A stretch of DNA of 64,000 nucleotides from Gerris lacustris. Its lineage: Eukaryota > Arthropoda > Insecta > Hemiptera > Gerridae. Position numbers and translations under genes: made by a program. Shown here piece by piece: positions 21,717 to 33,068 of this stretch. Numbering within the stretch: position 1 is the stretch's first letter; every line of letters starts with the position of its first letter. The notes beneath the pieces are model-generated. The model saw only the letters and a list, made by a program, of their open reading frames with translations. It made no database searches and was not told the DNA's origin. Location of the stretch: the NCBI GenBank assembly GCA_951217055.1, contig OX578276.1:151087012-151151011 (forward strand), read 5' to 3'.

Positions 21717-22721
21717 TTATAGGTTTTCTAGGTGGTAAACCTCATAATGAGCTCTTCCCAATCTCTTCCACTCTTGCCTATGAGCAGCTACTCGGGCCCA
21801 GGTTGCCCCTCCGCAGGTTTTCCACATTTCTTCGTTCCAATTCTTTTCCGGTCTTCCTCGCTTCCTTTTGTTGTCCCAGGGTCTCCATTCCATTATATCT
21901 TTACTCCAGCTGCTTTGTTTCCTCCTGATGACATGGCCGGCCCAGTTCCACTTCCTGTTGTGCACATTCTCTATAATGTCAATCAGTCCTGAGTTGGTTC
22001 TGAGCCATTTTTTGCTTTTCCTGTCCTTCCTGGTGTAGCCCATCATGTAGCGTTCCATGTTTCTTTCCACAACTCGCAACCTCGCTACTACCTTGTTACT
22101 TAACCTCCAAGTCTCACAGCCGTATGTTAGGACGGGTAGCACTGTTGTTTCCCAAAGCCTTTTCTTGAGGTCTGTGGGTGCTCTGCTCTTGAAGAAGCTT
22201 CTGTTACTCAATAGGGCTTTCCAACCAAGGTTTACTCTTCTTTGAATTTCTGCGTATTGCCCATCAATACTAAGGAGGTGACCCAAATATAAGAAGTTAT
22301 TAACTTTTTCTAGGGGCAGGTCTTGGGTGCGGCGATCACTTTCTTCATTTATAATCATCATTTTACATTTTTCTAAGTTTATATTTAGGCCTATTTGTTT
22401 GCTTTTTTGCTGAATTTCTTTTAGCATTAACTCGGCTTCTACAACTGATATAGCAATAAGGACCTGGTCATCCGCAAACTCTATACGGTTCAGCCACTCC
22501 CCATTTACCTTTATTCCTTTTCCTTCCCAATCCAATGATAACATAAGGTCTTGGTAGGTAGTTGTAAAATATTTTGGTGAGGGCACGTCCCCTTGCCTAA
22601 CTCCCCTGTTTATTGCGATTTCAGCATAGTCTTGGTCGAGAAAAAATGTAGCGGTTGCTCCGGTGTATAAGGATTTAAAAATGGTGATAATACTATTACT
22701 TACACCTTTGCTCTGTAACAT
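21717..22721 (-). pseudogene. RTE LINE reverse transcriptase, C-terminal block
   Basis: An open block of 334 codons starts just after motif A, with motif B NRGVRQGDVPSPKYF, motif C RIEFADDQVLIA, YLGHLLSIDGQYAEI in the thumb and the RTE-type C-terminus NWAGHVIRRKQSSWS then KRKRGRPEKNWNEEMW. Motif B has VPSP where PLSP is usual. Upstream, 22722-22990 still shows NYRPLSLLSIPYKLFS and FLDYEKAFDKI, but in different frames with stops. Confidence 0.88.
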
Positions 22722-22984
22722 CTCTATTATAGTACCAATTTTGATTTTGTCAAATGCTTTTTCATAATCTAAAAAGAGGAGGACAACCTGAAATTGGTAA
22801 TCTACAGCTTTTTTTATAAGTTCGCTTATTACAAAAATGTGATCAATAGTGGAGAAGTTTTTCCTAAAGCCTGCTTGGTGTTTGGTTAGTTCTCGTCTAA
22901 TTTGTTGCTTATTCTATTAAGTATTATTTTTGAAAAGAGTTTATAGGGTATTGACAGTAAGCTTAAAGGTCTATAGTTTTTTAG

Positions 22985-23863
22985 TTATTTTTTGTCACCT
23001 TTTTTGTGTAGGAGAATTAGTTTTGCAGTGCTCCACTTGTCTGGTAGAGAGGACTTCTCGAGGCATGCATTAAATAGTTTTACAAGGAAGAGTATGATAG
23101 TATTTCCTCCTGCCTTGATTATTTCCGGAGTTATGTTGTCAAGACCACCGGCTTTACCTTCTTTGAGTGTTTTCACTGCCCATTCGACTTCTTCTCTTAG
23201 GATTGTAGGTTCTTTGAGTTGTGCAGGAAAAGCTGTTGTTGTAGACTGTTGTTGTGAATTTAAGGCCCATTCATCATCTTGGTAAAGTTTTTCATAGTAA
23301 TCTTTTATTCTTGTGAGGATGCCTTGCTTATCACTTATTTCGCTGCCACTTTCATTTTTTATTGAAATTATTCTGTTTCTTTTTGTTGGTGTCGGTTTCA
23401 GTTTTCCTCCTACCTCTAATGCTTTCCTTAGCCTTTCTTGTCTGCTGTTTTCAAGCCAAAGAGTTAAGTCAGTTCTGATTGCCTTGCAAAGGGTTGCATA
23501 CTCGGTTTTCCTAGACAGCTCCCCCTTAAGTTTTCTCCGTTTTTTCATCATTTGTTTTATTATTTTTGGCGGATTCCTGCAGTTGATCGTTTCTGGTTTA
23601 ATGACTTTATGCCTTATCTCATTTGAAGCTTCTGTTATTACTTTTGAAAATGTTTCTACTGCTAGGTTTATATCCTCGATTTTATCTCCCCAATTTATTA
23701 GGGAAGTAATCTTTCCTTCAAGTCCATTAATACTTAATTCTTCTGCCGAGAGTTTTTTCAGTTGCTTGTGCCTCTTTCTTTTAGGTTTCCCCCAGGAGAA
23801 GTTGATTTTTGCTCCCACTGCTCTATGATCACTACCGATGTCGATTTGGCTGATGACATTCAC
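22985..23863 (-). pseudogene. RTE LINE endonuclease end and RT N-terminus
   Basis: An open block of 292 codons opens with the end of the endonuclease (IDIGSDHRAVGAKI, with the conserved SDH), then a linker rich in Lys/Arg, then the RT N-terminus with KAGGLDNITPEIIKAGG and KWSTAKLILLHKKGDKK before a stop. The junction to the next block (22721 and down) is frameshifted. Confidence 0.88.
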
Positions 23864-24138
23864 TTTCTTAATTAGTGCTAAGTTGCTACATATAATAAAA
23901 TCGATTTCATTTCTATGCTTACCATCTGGGCTGATCCATGTCCATTTGTCTTCTATTTCGCCTTCAAAGAAGGAGTTTGTTACATATAAGTTGTTTGCTT
24001 CTACAAACTCTATGAGTCTCTCTCCATTTTCATTTCGATTTCAGACTCCATATGGGCCTATCCCTTTTTCCATCAACTTAGTCCCTATTTTTGAGTTTAG
24101 GTCCCCTATTATTAGGGTACGGTGGCACGAGTGGTCTT

Positions 24139-24657
24139 CTATAGCTTTTGTAGGTCCATGTAGAAATCTTGAACTGTTTCTTCATCTGCTGCTGATGTTG
24201 GACTGTAGACCTGGATTACTCTTAGTTTTGCTTTGATTTTGTCGATTACTTCGACACTTGAAATTCTGTCTGTGTAGCCTTTCAGTCTTGTTATTTTTGT
24301 GATATTAGATTTGTTTATTAGGAAGCCAGTCCCTCCTATTGCTTTATCATTTCCATTGTAGTAGAAGACTACATCTCCTTCCATATCTATACAGCCTTCT
24401 CCTTTACGGCGGACTTCGGCAAGGCCTATTATGGTCCAACAGATGTTATCTAATTCATATAGCAGTTGAGTAAGTTTTTCTTCGGTGCGCAGAGTAAGGC
24501 AGTTATAGGTTATTACATCCCATTTATTTCTCTTCTTAAAGTTGTTTACCTTTTTGTTGATAGCAGTTATATTCACTGATTGCAGTGGCTCTTTTTGTAT
24601 GAGTATATAGTATGTATAATTGATTTTTTTGCCAATGGGCACCATGACTAGAAGCAA
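24139..24657 (-). pseudogene. RTE LINE apurinic-type endonuclease, N-terminal block
   Basis: A 172-codon block holds the start of an APE-like endonuclease: WDVITYNCLTLRTEEKL, then IIGLAEVRRKGEG with the conserved catalytic Glu, YYNGNDKAIGGTGFLI and VIQVYSPTSAADEE. The continuation (IKDNHSC-like segment and NLKSKIGTKL) lies in a different frame between 24138 and 23864. Such enzymes nick target DNA for target-primed reverse transcription. Broken here. Confidence 0.85.
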
Positions 24658-24745
24658 TTTTGTTGTGCCACAACTCCAGTAAAGTATGGTATAGTCGTAT
24701 GGTAGTCTTCAATAAATAATGTTTTTTTTCTTTGTATTGCACTCC

Positions 24746-25220
24746 ATGTCAGCCGATTTCAGCCGCACTCATTCTCTACCGCTTGGAGACAGGCAACATT
24801 GTACGCGAAGCAACATGCGGCATACGTCATTGTTACTTGCTACATGTTGCAGCGTGTTGCTTCGCTTGAAATACTCCTTGTCGCATGCTACATGTTTGTT
24901 GCTTCAGTGGAAAAGTACCTTTTTTATATGATACCAAAGACAATTTGAAAAGAAAGGAATATGTTGCACACAATGTGATATTTTACACACAGAAACTTTG
25001 CCATCACCGCCTTTATACTGTCCATATGCAAACCTTGTGTCAACCCTTATACATAAAGCTGTACAATTCCTTAGTATAACAGTATAATAAAAGTGAAACT
25101 GTAATAAATATAAGCTAACGCAGATAGTACACTCTGGTGCAAATATTTATTATTTTATTAATTGGAGCTCTCCTCTCCATGACAAATAATAAATATATAA
25201 ATAAAAGAAGTACAAGATAA
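24746..25220. other. Spacer with CAACATG-rich stretch
   Basis: 24750-24925 is rich in GTTGC / GCAACATG words and may be the second half of the DNA element starting near 19925. The rest shows nothing recognisable. Confidence 0.35.
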
Positions 25221-25224
25221 AAAG

Positions 25225-25800
25225 AACTTTTTAAATACTACGTTTTTAAATTTTCAGTTGACTAAATAGAAATTCATAAATTTGAAACCCGTCAAAATGA
25301 AGATCGTAATATGGATCATGTCAAAACAAATAAAACAACTTGCGGATTTTTTCCGAACTAACTTTCTATACAATGCAAGATTTGTACTGGACAAACAAAC
25401 AAACAAGCAAGAAAACAAGCTAATAGAAACGTAGTAATAATAATTACAAGATAAAAAATACTTTTTATATACTACTTTTTTAAATTTTCTGTCATGAATC
25501 ATAAAGTTGAAACCCGTCAATGAAGATCGTTAACATGGGTCATGTCAAAACAAATAAAATAACTTGCGGATTTTTTCCGAACTAACTTTCTATACAACAA
25601 AATTTGCTGAAAACGAATTAAATTCTGCTGAAATATGGCTAAAAGTATTAAAATAATGCATTTTCATCGTATTTTGAGCTATTCTAAAAGTTTCAAATGT
25701 CTTGCTAATCGGGAAGTTAGTTAAAAATCGATTGCATGATTTGTACTGGACACACAAACAAACAAATAGACAAGCTAATAAAAACGTAGTAAAAACTAAT
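25225..25800 (+). repeat. Dispersed repeat, family D copies 3 and 4 in tandem
   Basis: Two forward copies, 25225-25440 (shortened) and 25441-25800. Both start with an ACTnnnTTTTTAAATTTTC block followed by CCCGTCAA..GAAGATCG and end in ACAAACAAACAAn runs and AACGTAGTA. Copy 3 lacks the middle block around GCTGAAAACGAATTAAATTC. Confidence 0.7.
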
Positions 25801-26225
25801 CGGAAATAAATTTATTGGAAACAAAAGAACGACAACGTTTTTTTTCCAATCAAAATAATAACTGCATTTCCTACGTAAATTGACTTGTTTTGATTTTGAC
25901 AGTGGTTTATTTGATTAAAAACCTACTATACATGACAGAAAAACAACAAAACTAGCGTTCTCTTTGGATTTCAATAACTTCTTGGTGGACCTTTAGTGTA
26001 ATATCTGCTTTCTGTTAGATAGGCATAACATGTGTCACAAAAAAGTTTTGCGGGTAAAGCCTTGAAACTTAACCCTCGTTCAAATTATATTTTTGAGCAA
26101 ATAAAAAATAAATAAATAAATGCTGAAGATTTGAAACTTCAAATTCGGTTCAGTTGAAATACATTCAATAGACACCTAAGGACAGGGTTAAGTGGGAGTT
26201 GGGCACCAAATTAAATGTTTTTTTC
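25801..26225. other. AT-rich spacer, nothing recognised
   Basis: No open frame, terminal repeat or repeat partner recognised. Confidence 0.4.
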
Positions 26226-26232
26226 GCAAATA

Positions 26233-27950
26233 CAGTAGGACCCTGTTAATCTGGACAATTTTAGGGACATATAGAAGAAAGTTGCCCAAAACGGGATAGG
26301 CGGGCAAAACGGGATAGCGGGGCTTGTAGCGATACTAGTGCTGCTAGGGCGCACGAGAAGGGCTAAGTTGGTTCCCGGCCACTATTCTACCATTCTCAGT
26401 TGATCGCTTGTCGCAAGCAATTGTACTTTAGGTGTAGTGAATTTTTAAAGTTTTTAGTTAAGATTTTTTCTAGCATCAGTCTTTTTTCTGCTTCACAAAA
26501 ACTCTCATTGGTCCTGTTCTTCAGAGGTTGCAATTCCGGTAAGTATTGCATTTTGTTGTATGATTTTTAACGAACAATTTAGTGTGTAAAACTATACCTA
26601 GCGAGTATCAGTTCAGACCTCAGGCATGTTTGTTTTGAAAAACGTCACAGTCGGGCAAAACGGGATACTTTTTAGATGCCCAAAACGGGATAGAGTTTTG
26701 TTGTATCCTGTTTTACCCAACCTCCGGATCAAGATGGAAAAGAAGAAGGATGCATCTTCTGCAACGCTCTCCATTTTTAATCAAAATCTGGAGAAGGCTG
26801 GATACAGTGCTCGAGTTGCCAAGGTTTGGCTCACCAAGCTTGCGCCAGACCGAATGAAGAAGATGACTCATTTTTGTTCTATGTGGAAATAGTCAGTCTT
26901 CCTTGGAGCTTTTTTCTGTAGATATAATTATTTTAATTTTGTTCTTAAAATTGTAACGTTAGCTTTTAAAATTAATCATAACTTCAGGTGAAGATTTTTA
27001 TTTATTTTTTTTTAAATAATTGTAAGTTTTTCTAATGATCCATGTTTATTTGTTGTTTCTATTAATTTTGTTGTTAATATTAATGTTGCTCCGATTGGGC
27101 CTAGCTATTGTAAAATGGTTTAATTTACCTACATGTTGTTTCATATTTCAAATAAAAATATAGTTTTACGTATGTTCATTTATTTACCCAAATCTTTGAC
27201 TTCTTTTACCAAAAATGTGTATAAAAAACACAACCAAAGTGTAAGTAGATAGGTATACAATTTTTTTAAAAATAGTAAAGCTATTTTAAGTATACATTCA
27301 TTTAATTATTTTTAACAAAAACTAGGCAGTTTTTTATTTTAAAAAAAATATATTTAAGAAAAGATAAAAAAAATAAAAAAATTATCACCAAAAAATCTCT
27401 ATCCCGTCTTACCCAACCTAGGGAGGGTAAAACGGGATAGTGTAAGACTTTAGAAAATCATATTTTTTAATGTGTAAATATTATTAACAAACTATGAATT
27501 ATTTTTTTATGTTGCTTTAATAAGTGCTTTATCCAATGGCGTTTTATTTTTTTCATTTTTATTACACACAAAAACAAGAAACAAGAAAAACCACTAGCTA
27601 TCCCGTTTTGGGGAACTTTCCCCTAAGCAGTATATTCGGATTAGGGAATTTATTTTTTTTTTTTTTTAAATAATGTAAAATACTTTATAACAAAAAATGC
27701 ATAATGTAAATTCCTATCAGTTTCCAATAGTTAGGACAATATCTTTTAAATTTACATTTCTCAGTGCATTTTCCAAGTTGTCATTTTGCAAAGGGTCAGC
27801 AAGAATGATCATAAGAAGTGATGATCGTCAGTGATTTGCGATATAATATTTATTGTTTTTATTGTTGAGGGATATCATTCTCCGTTGAGGATCTTCCGGA
27901 TTACTGAGGGTTCCGGATTATCACCTGTCCAGATTACGGGGGTCCTACTG
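26233..27950. mobile_element. pogo/Tigger-like element carrying another element
   Basis: Left end CAGTAGGACCCTGTTAATCT preceded by TA; right end with GGGGGTCCTACTG at about 27938-27950, followed by GTA so the TA duplication is imperfect. The ends resemble the 6097-6489 element but are a distinct family. Most of the interior is the TA element at 26274-27623. No pogo transposase remains. Confidence 0.6.
26274..27623. mobile_element. TA-flanked DNA element, CCCAAAACGGGATAG family
   Basis: The right end, read on the minus strand, is GGGGAAAGTTCCCCAAAACG; the left end is the same with substitutions (GAAGAAAGTTGCCCAAAACG). TA flanks both sides (26272-26273 and 27624-27625). The TIR word AAAACGGGATA recurs several times in both orientations, near 26304, 26650, 26685, 27405, 27430 and 27600. 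An 88-codon frame at 26626-26892 overlaps two of these words and matches nothing recognised. General design is like the 6842-8027 element. Confidence 0.65.
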
Positions 27951-27959
27951 GTATATCTA

Positions 27960-29330
27960 AAAATATTGATCTTAAAGAAATACACTTTTTATACAAAATA
28001 AATGAAGACAAAATTTCCTACCAAAAATGACCTATTCATATTTTGAAAGTTAAATAATTTTTCTGAAGATAATAGGCAGAAAAATTATTGATTTTTATAA
28101 AATAATATAATTATTTCTCTAGAACGACTGACCCTATAACATGATTTTTTTGTAGATAAGTTACACTTACCCTCTTGCTGTTCACTAAAAGGTTTTTTTA
28201 CGACCCTCCATCTTGAATAAAGATGGTGACCATTTATATTCAGAGTTTTTAGATATCTCTTGAACCAATATCACCAGAACCTAGAATAATAGAATGAAGA
28301 ATGATGCTTCCTTTTATGATATAAAAACTTTTAGTGAATGCGTTTCGAATCAGCCATTTTAATTAAAGATGGTGGCCATTATATTAGTCCTCGGTCCCCC
28401 ACACAAATTTCGAAATAAAATATACTTCTCAGAAACTTCGTGAGTGGATTCATTTTGGCGTTACCTACAACTTTTTTATTTTTAAAATGCTGAGAATTGA
28501 GGCGTTTTTGATGTGGCATGTGCCAAACATGTTAATTTAACGATGTATAGGAAATTTACGACCCTTTCTTTATTACTTGAATTACAAGATTATATAATGC
28601 AAAAAGGAAAAATATTGACCTACAAACATATTGGGGCATTTAGCGAGAACTATACACCCTTAAAATATACATTTTTGCACATTTGCTAGATACCACCATT
28701 TTGGATTTGAACAGCTGAAAAACGTGCGCAAAAAAACGATCTTTAATACTGCAAAGTGTCATGTTTGTATTTCTCTTGATACAAAAGTTATTGGAACCGT
28801 ACAGAGTGACAGACAGAAAAACAGACACAGGAACGAATCTATAAGGTTTTTTTTTTTTGGTTTTACCAACGAAACCCATAATACACTTTATAATTAAAGC
28901 ACGTGTTGTTAATAAGCTGTTAACCTGTCGAGTCATTCAGTTAAACAAAACTGCTACTTGTAACAAAACAGGTAACACTGATTTTTTTTTTTTTTTTAAA
29001 TAATAGGTTGGCTCTACTGTTACTTCCCACCATGACATTTACTTTCCACCACAATTTTTACAACTAGGCTGTAATGGGATCTGATCCTCCCTATAAACTA
29101 GAGTGAAATTTTTTTGTTTTCTCCCTTCTGGAGGAAATAATAATTTATTAACAAACTTAAGTTGATGCATTGTACTGTTCTAATGTAGTAAGTGAGAACA
29201 TAATAAATAACAAGATTTATATTACCATCATAATTGATTTCGTTATTATTATGTTCTATATATCATGATTTTATTTTTTAAAACAAGGCAATAAAATTTA
29301 TCTATGTATAGACTAAAAACTAAATAAACA
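27960..29330. other. Spacer with diverged repeats
   Basis: No gene supported. 28200-28400 contains CCATCTTGAATAAAGATGGT and AAAGATGGTGGCCAT, and 28680-28700 CCACCATTTTGG, similar in vocabulary to the tandem array at 39735-40490. 28800-28830 carries a GACAGACAG..ACACAGGAACG word related to 5955. Confidence 0.4.
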
Positions 29331-29331
29331 A

Positions 29332-29856
29332 TCGGTCCGAGACAACTCAGACAAACTTTCTCACATACGAGTTTATATTTACTTAGTCCAGTGTTTCCAT
29401 TTATCAGTTTTCAAATGTAAATTTAAATATTATTGAACATTTAATCAAAATTTATCATTAAAATAACTTCTCCTGGGCGGGGAATCGAACCCGGGCTCTC
29501 TCCGTCCGCGTTTTAAGCTAATTTCTCTGGAACTAGATTTTTCCCGGGAAAACGGCTTATATCGTTGGATTCGTATTTAAATGGACTACATTTTAGAATG
29601 TTTAATCAAAATCGTCGAAACCGTTTTCGAGAAATATTTTTTTTTCATGTTTTTTCAGAGTTTTTGGGGGGTAGCGCCCCTAAATTTAGAGCTAAAATTC
29701 ATTTCTCGATTTCACCTTGGGGTATGATTTTACTGAAAATGAATGCCAAATTCACTTTTTTGGACTCAGGGGACCTCAAAACGTGTAACTCCATCAAAAT
29801 CTCAAAATCGAATTTTCGCGCCATCACAATACTTTCTCTTTATATGAGAAAGTAAA
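29332..29856 (-). mobile_element. Helitron-like repeat, family A copy 3
   Basis: Reverse-complement copy: starts TCGGTCCGAGACAACTCAGA, contains GGGGAATCGAACCCGGGC (B-box complement) near 29480-29497, and ends at the hairpin ACTTTCTCTTTATATGAGAA near 29830-29853. The 96-codon plus-strand frame across it is incidental. Confidence 0.65.
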
Positions 29857-30134
29857 AAACATGTACCACCCTATCATCACAATCACACACACTAATAGTT
29901 AACAAGCTAAAATATCAAAAAAAAAAAAAAAAAAGAGAAAAAAGGACTAGATATTATTTTTTAAAATAAAATGTTTACATTGTGTAACCCAGCCCTGTCC
30001 AACTCCCTAGGGAGGGGGTTGTCTAAATTTGCCATCCTTGCCCAGATGGTTCTGCACTCCCATCAACAGTTATAAGTTTAACTAATAGGATTAACAAACT
30101 ACAAACGAAAGCTGAAAGCTTGTATTCACCATTT

Positions 30135-30830
30135 TTAGGGTCCGTAGGCAAAACCAAGGACCCTTATATTTTCCTGTGTGACTGTCCGTCCGTCCGGTCG
30201 CCTGCTCTCACGGCTACACCTTTCATCCGATCACTTTGAAATTTGGCATGTATGTGTCTTGTACCTACCCAAATATTTTAAAAATATAGCGACTTACAAA
30301 AAACTAAAGGGTTAAAATTTATTATATTTTTTCGACACATTGAGGGGTATCATATGAAAGGGTACGTCGAGCTGATTACAAAAATATATAATTCTATGGT
30401 TATAACTTTGATAGGGCGAGCGTAGGCAAGTTTGAAGTGGGTGTAAAACGTGTCCCCCCCCCCTTCTATCTCGCTTATGTGAATTGCAAAAAATCTGAAA
30501 AAAATCCTGAACATTCTTCGACCAAAAGTAAAGACACCACTTTTTGGAAATTTCGAAAAAAATATTATTTTATCTCTTATTGACAAAATACGTTTTATAA
30601 CCATGGTCTTTTCGATGTATTTATATGGTTGTAGTCCGGTTCAGTGGCAAAAAAATACTTTATCAGAAGTTTGTTTATGTGTTTTGAGAATATCAGACCC
30701 ATACGATAGTTCAAAGTACTTTTTAGCATTTTAAAAAAACACCATCAATAGGGTACTACTGAAACTATACAGTGTGGCCTACGGACCCTCGCTGTGAGCT
30801 GCCTAGTTGACCTGTTTATCTTTTGACCGA
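30135..30830 (+). mobile_element. Repeat family B copy 2
   Basis: Starts TAGGGTCCGTAGGCAAAACC, contains GATAGGGCGAGCGTAGGCAA and ends with GTGGCCTACGGACCCTCGCT and TTGACCTGTTTAT, parallel to 16312-17028. Terminal-type inverted motifs AGGGTCCGTAGGC and GCCTACGGACCCT are about 650 bp apart. Small minus-strand frames are not conserved in copy 1. Confidence 0.65.
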
Positions 30831-31660
30831 CTCCGACTTGTGTCTCATTTCTTCTGTCTTCTTGTGCTCTTATCATAAAGGTTTTAGTTTTTACATCTTT
30901 CAAAATGTCTTCTCTTGTGATCAAGTAAAGAACCGTTGGTGAAATGCTTTCGCTGACCTCAGGATAAAACAAGGTAGGTTAGTTATATATATATTTTTTT
31001 TTTTTTTTTGTAAATCTGAAGTTAATGCCTCGCTTATGCATCTCAAAGGTATAAATGGTAAAAATGATACGTTAATTGTAATAATTATCCCTGGTTTGGG
31101 TAGCTGATGTCAAGTTCAGTTATACTGCCGAGTTTTTTTAAGATTACAAAAGAGAATTACAGGCAGTGCTTCCAACTTTGTTCAATGCTCGCCTGTGTCC
31201 ATAGGGCAGCAGGGTCAGAATTAAAATTACGACTTTTATCCTGGGTGCCTGCTTTGTATTGTTAAGTTCTTTTATGAAGTAGTCAATTTCCCTTTTTTAA
31301 ATATGTACTATGTACTCTCAATAAGTCTGCTGTCTGCCTCAGGTCTTAAGGGTATAAAATAAAAACTAAGTTTTTTTTATCTCTAACCGATATTTCAGCC
31401 CCACTCGGGCCATTATCAACCAAAAACAATAATTTATTTACAATTATCAACATTTTTATAAATTTAAAAACAATATAACCAAATCAAACGAAAACACAAT
31501 GCGTACAATAAAATATGTAGTAACTAACCTTAATAATTTGTTTAGACCATCCAAACAACTCCTTCTAAATTTTGGAATAATCTTAAAATCTAAACTTCAC
31601 GGGTACTCCCTACAAGCAACATAACAATGATTGAGTTGAATTTGACAAAATTACAAAGGT
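30831..31660. other. Spacer, possible retroelement debris
   Basis: No gene supported. 31383-31440 (CCGATATTTCAGCCCCACTC) looks like a piece of a transposon end, but its partner was not found. Confidence 0.35.
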
Positions 31661-31664
31661 AATA

Positions 31665-32190
31665 TCTTTTATCTACGATTGATACGAAGTATAAACATTG
31701 AATCTCTGTTTAGATGCGTTGAAAGTGATTCTTTACGTACTTGTTTTTATTGCGCTTGCGAGTTTCATAATTCCTCTTTTTTCCGCCCTAGTATACACGG
31801 TAAAAAAGAAGAATTATTCACCTTAACGCACGGTTAGCGAGTTTGTTTTCATTTAACAAAACTAATTCGCTGTTTGGTAATTAAAGTAACTGTTTATATC
31901 GAGTTTTTAGTGAAAAACAATGATTGATTTATGTCATTATGTCGAAAATGAGGAGAATAATACTCCTCCCGAAATAATTAATTCGGCACAAAATACATCT
32001 AATGAATTAGTGTCATCATTATCAAAAGAGAAATACAAACTTACATACAGGAAGTATATTAATTTTTTTTTTCTGTATTTATTATTAAAATCCATCAATT
32101 GTAGATAAAATACGGTTCGCAACTCGTGCGAAAACAGTATATTGCTTTGCTCGTGTAGTTTTTCCGCACTAGACGCGTAATGTACTATTA
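31665..32190 (-). repeat. Dispersed repeat, family E copy 2
   Basis: Reverse-complement E copy. The internal palindrome is present but degenerate (31790-31825). The forward frame 31920-32108 contains ENEENNTPPEIINSAQNT, shared (with changes) by other copies, and ends in divergent sequence. Confidence 0.7.
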
Positions 32191-32530
32191 AAAAACAATT
32201 GCTTTATAGTAACTTACTCACCTTTGTAACTATCCATTTTCTTATTATAAAAGTTACAAATCTTTAAAAAAAAAACTTTACTCGAAGAGAAAATTATCAA
32301 TTTAGTATGAGTTATCTAATCACACTGATAAGAGTGATAAGATAATAAAATTATATCTAATGGATACTAAGCCATGTAATACAATTATGTATGACTAATT
32401 ATCTAATTACTCTGATATAAGTCATTATTTACTTTTATTTGTAATGTTACAATTACTTTTCTAAGATTATTTCATTTATATTATATTACATGAAGTATTA
32501 TATTAATAAGTAAGTTGTAATTTAAATCAA
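32191..32530. other. AT-rich spacer, nothing recognised
   Basis: No coding or repeat signal beyond ATAAGTAAGTTnTA words shared with the SINE flank. Confidence 0.4.
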
Positions 32531-32535
32531 ATTAC

Positions 32536-32657
32536 TTATAATTATTATTAACTACGTGAAACAGACAGAGAAAAATACACTCCAGCGCCGTGGTTCAAAT
32601 CCCGGCGCTGAAGTGTATTTTTCTCTGTCTGTTTCCCGTAGTTAATAATAATTATAA
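32536..32657. repeat. Long hairpin made from an inverted SINE end
   Basis: Two 55-nt arms (32536-32590 and 32603-32657) are reverse complements with only two mismatches. The 12-nt loop TGGTTCAAATCC contains a pol III B-box-like word. The arms contain the SINE tail words AAACAGACAGAGAAAAATAC and GTAGTTAATAATAATT. The right arm continues into a normal SINE 3' end (TCTTTCCGTAGTATGAATAC) to about 32725. Confidence 0.85.
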
Positions 32658-32886
32658 TTTGATTTAAATTTAAATTTAATCTTTCCGTAGTATGAATACT
32701 ACCAAAATCGTAAAATATGAATTTCTAATTGATTGTACTAGGTACAGGTACTAATTGGGTACTTTATAATTATAAGCTTTATTTCTCGGTCTACTTCTAT
32801 GTCATTAATGTTGACTTCTAAGACTTGTGGAAAATTGAAAGCTTAAATTCGGAACAAGGTATCATTAACGTCAGAGAAACTCATTC

Positions 32887-33068
32887 TCCTGCGTAGCTTA
32901 GTTGGTAGAGCGCTATACTGGAAATATAGAGGCCCGTGGTTCAAATCCCGGAGCTGGAGTGTATTTTTCTCTGTCTGTTTCCCGTAGTTAATAATAATTA
33001 TAAATTGATTTAAATTAAAATTTAATCTTTCCGTAGTATGAATACTACCAAAATCGTAAAATATGAAT
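32887..33068 (+). repeat. tRNA-derived SINE
   Basis: The head resembles a tRNA: A-box-like GTAGCTTAGTTGGTAGAGC (32893-32911), an anticodon-type stem-loop CTATACTGGAAATATAG, and B-box GGTTCAAATCC (32938-32948). It is followed by a non-tRNA body (TGTATTTTTCTCTGTCTGTT) and the tail TCTTTCCGTAGTATGAATAC ending AAAATCGTAAAATATGAA. The acceptor stem does not pair well, so it is not a functional tRNA gene. A diverged relative is at 48050-48170. Confidence 0.75.

Larger units (their letters stand above)
21497..24745 (-). mobile_element. Near full-length RTE-type LINE, decayed
   Basis: Minus-strand element of about 3.2 kb with endonuclease and reverse transcriptase in the usual order and a short tandem-repeat 3' tail. 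Frameshifts and stops split the ORF into at least three blocks. Insertion may have split an older DNA transposon, since related sequence lies at 19925-20600 and 24750-24925. The 5' end is not sharply defined. Confidence 0.8.

Noticed and set aside
23313..24236. Plus-strand frames of 171 and 132 codons
   Set aside because: Antisense shadows of the minus-strand LINE endonuclease/RT region.
26626..26892. 88-codon frame within the TA element at 26.3-27.6 kb
   Set aside because: Runs over repeated CGGGATA terminal words and shows no recognisable domain; retained only as a note in the element entry.
32887..32960. Possible functional tRNA gene
   Set aside because: A- and B-box words are present but the acceptor stem does not pair and the sequence continues into a SINE body.
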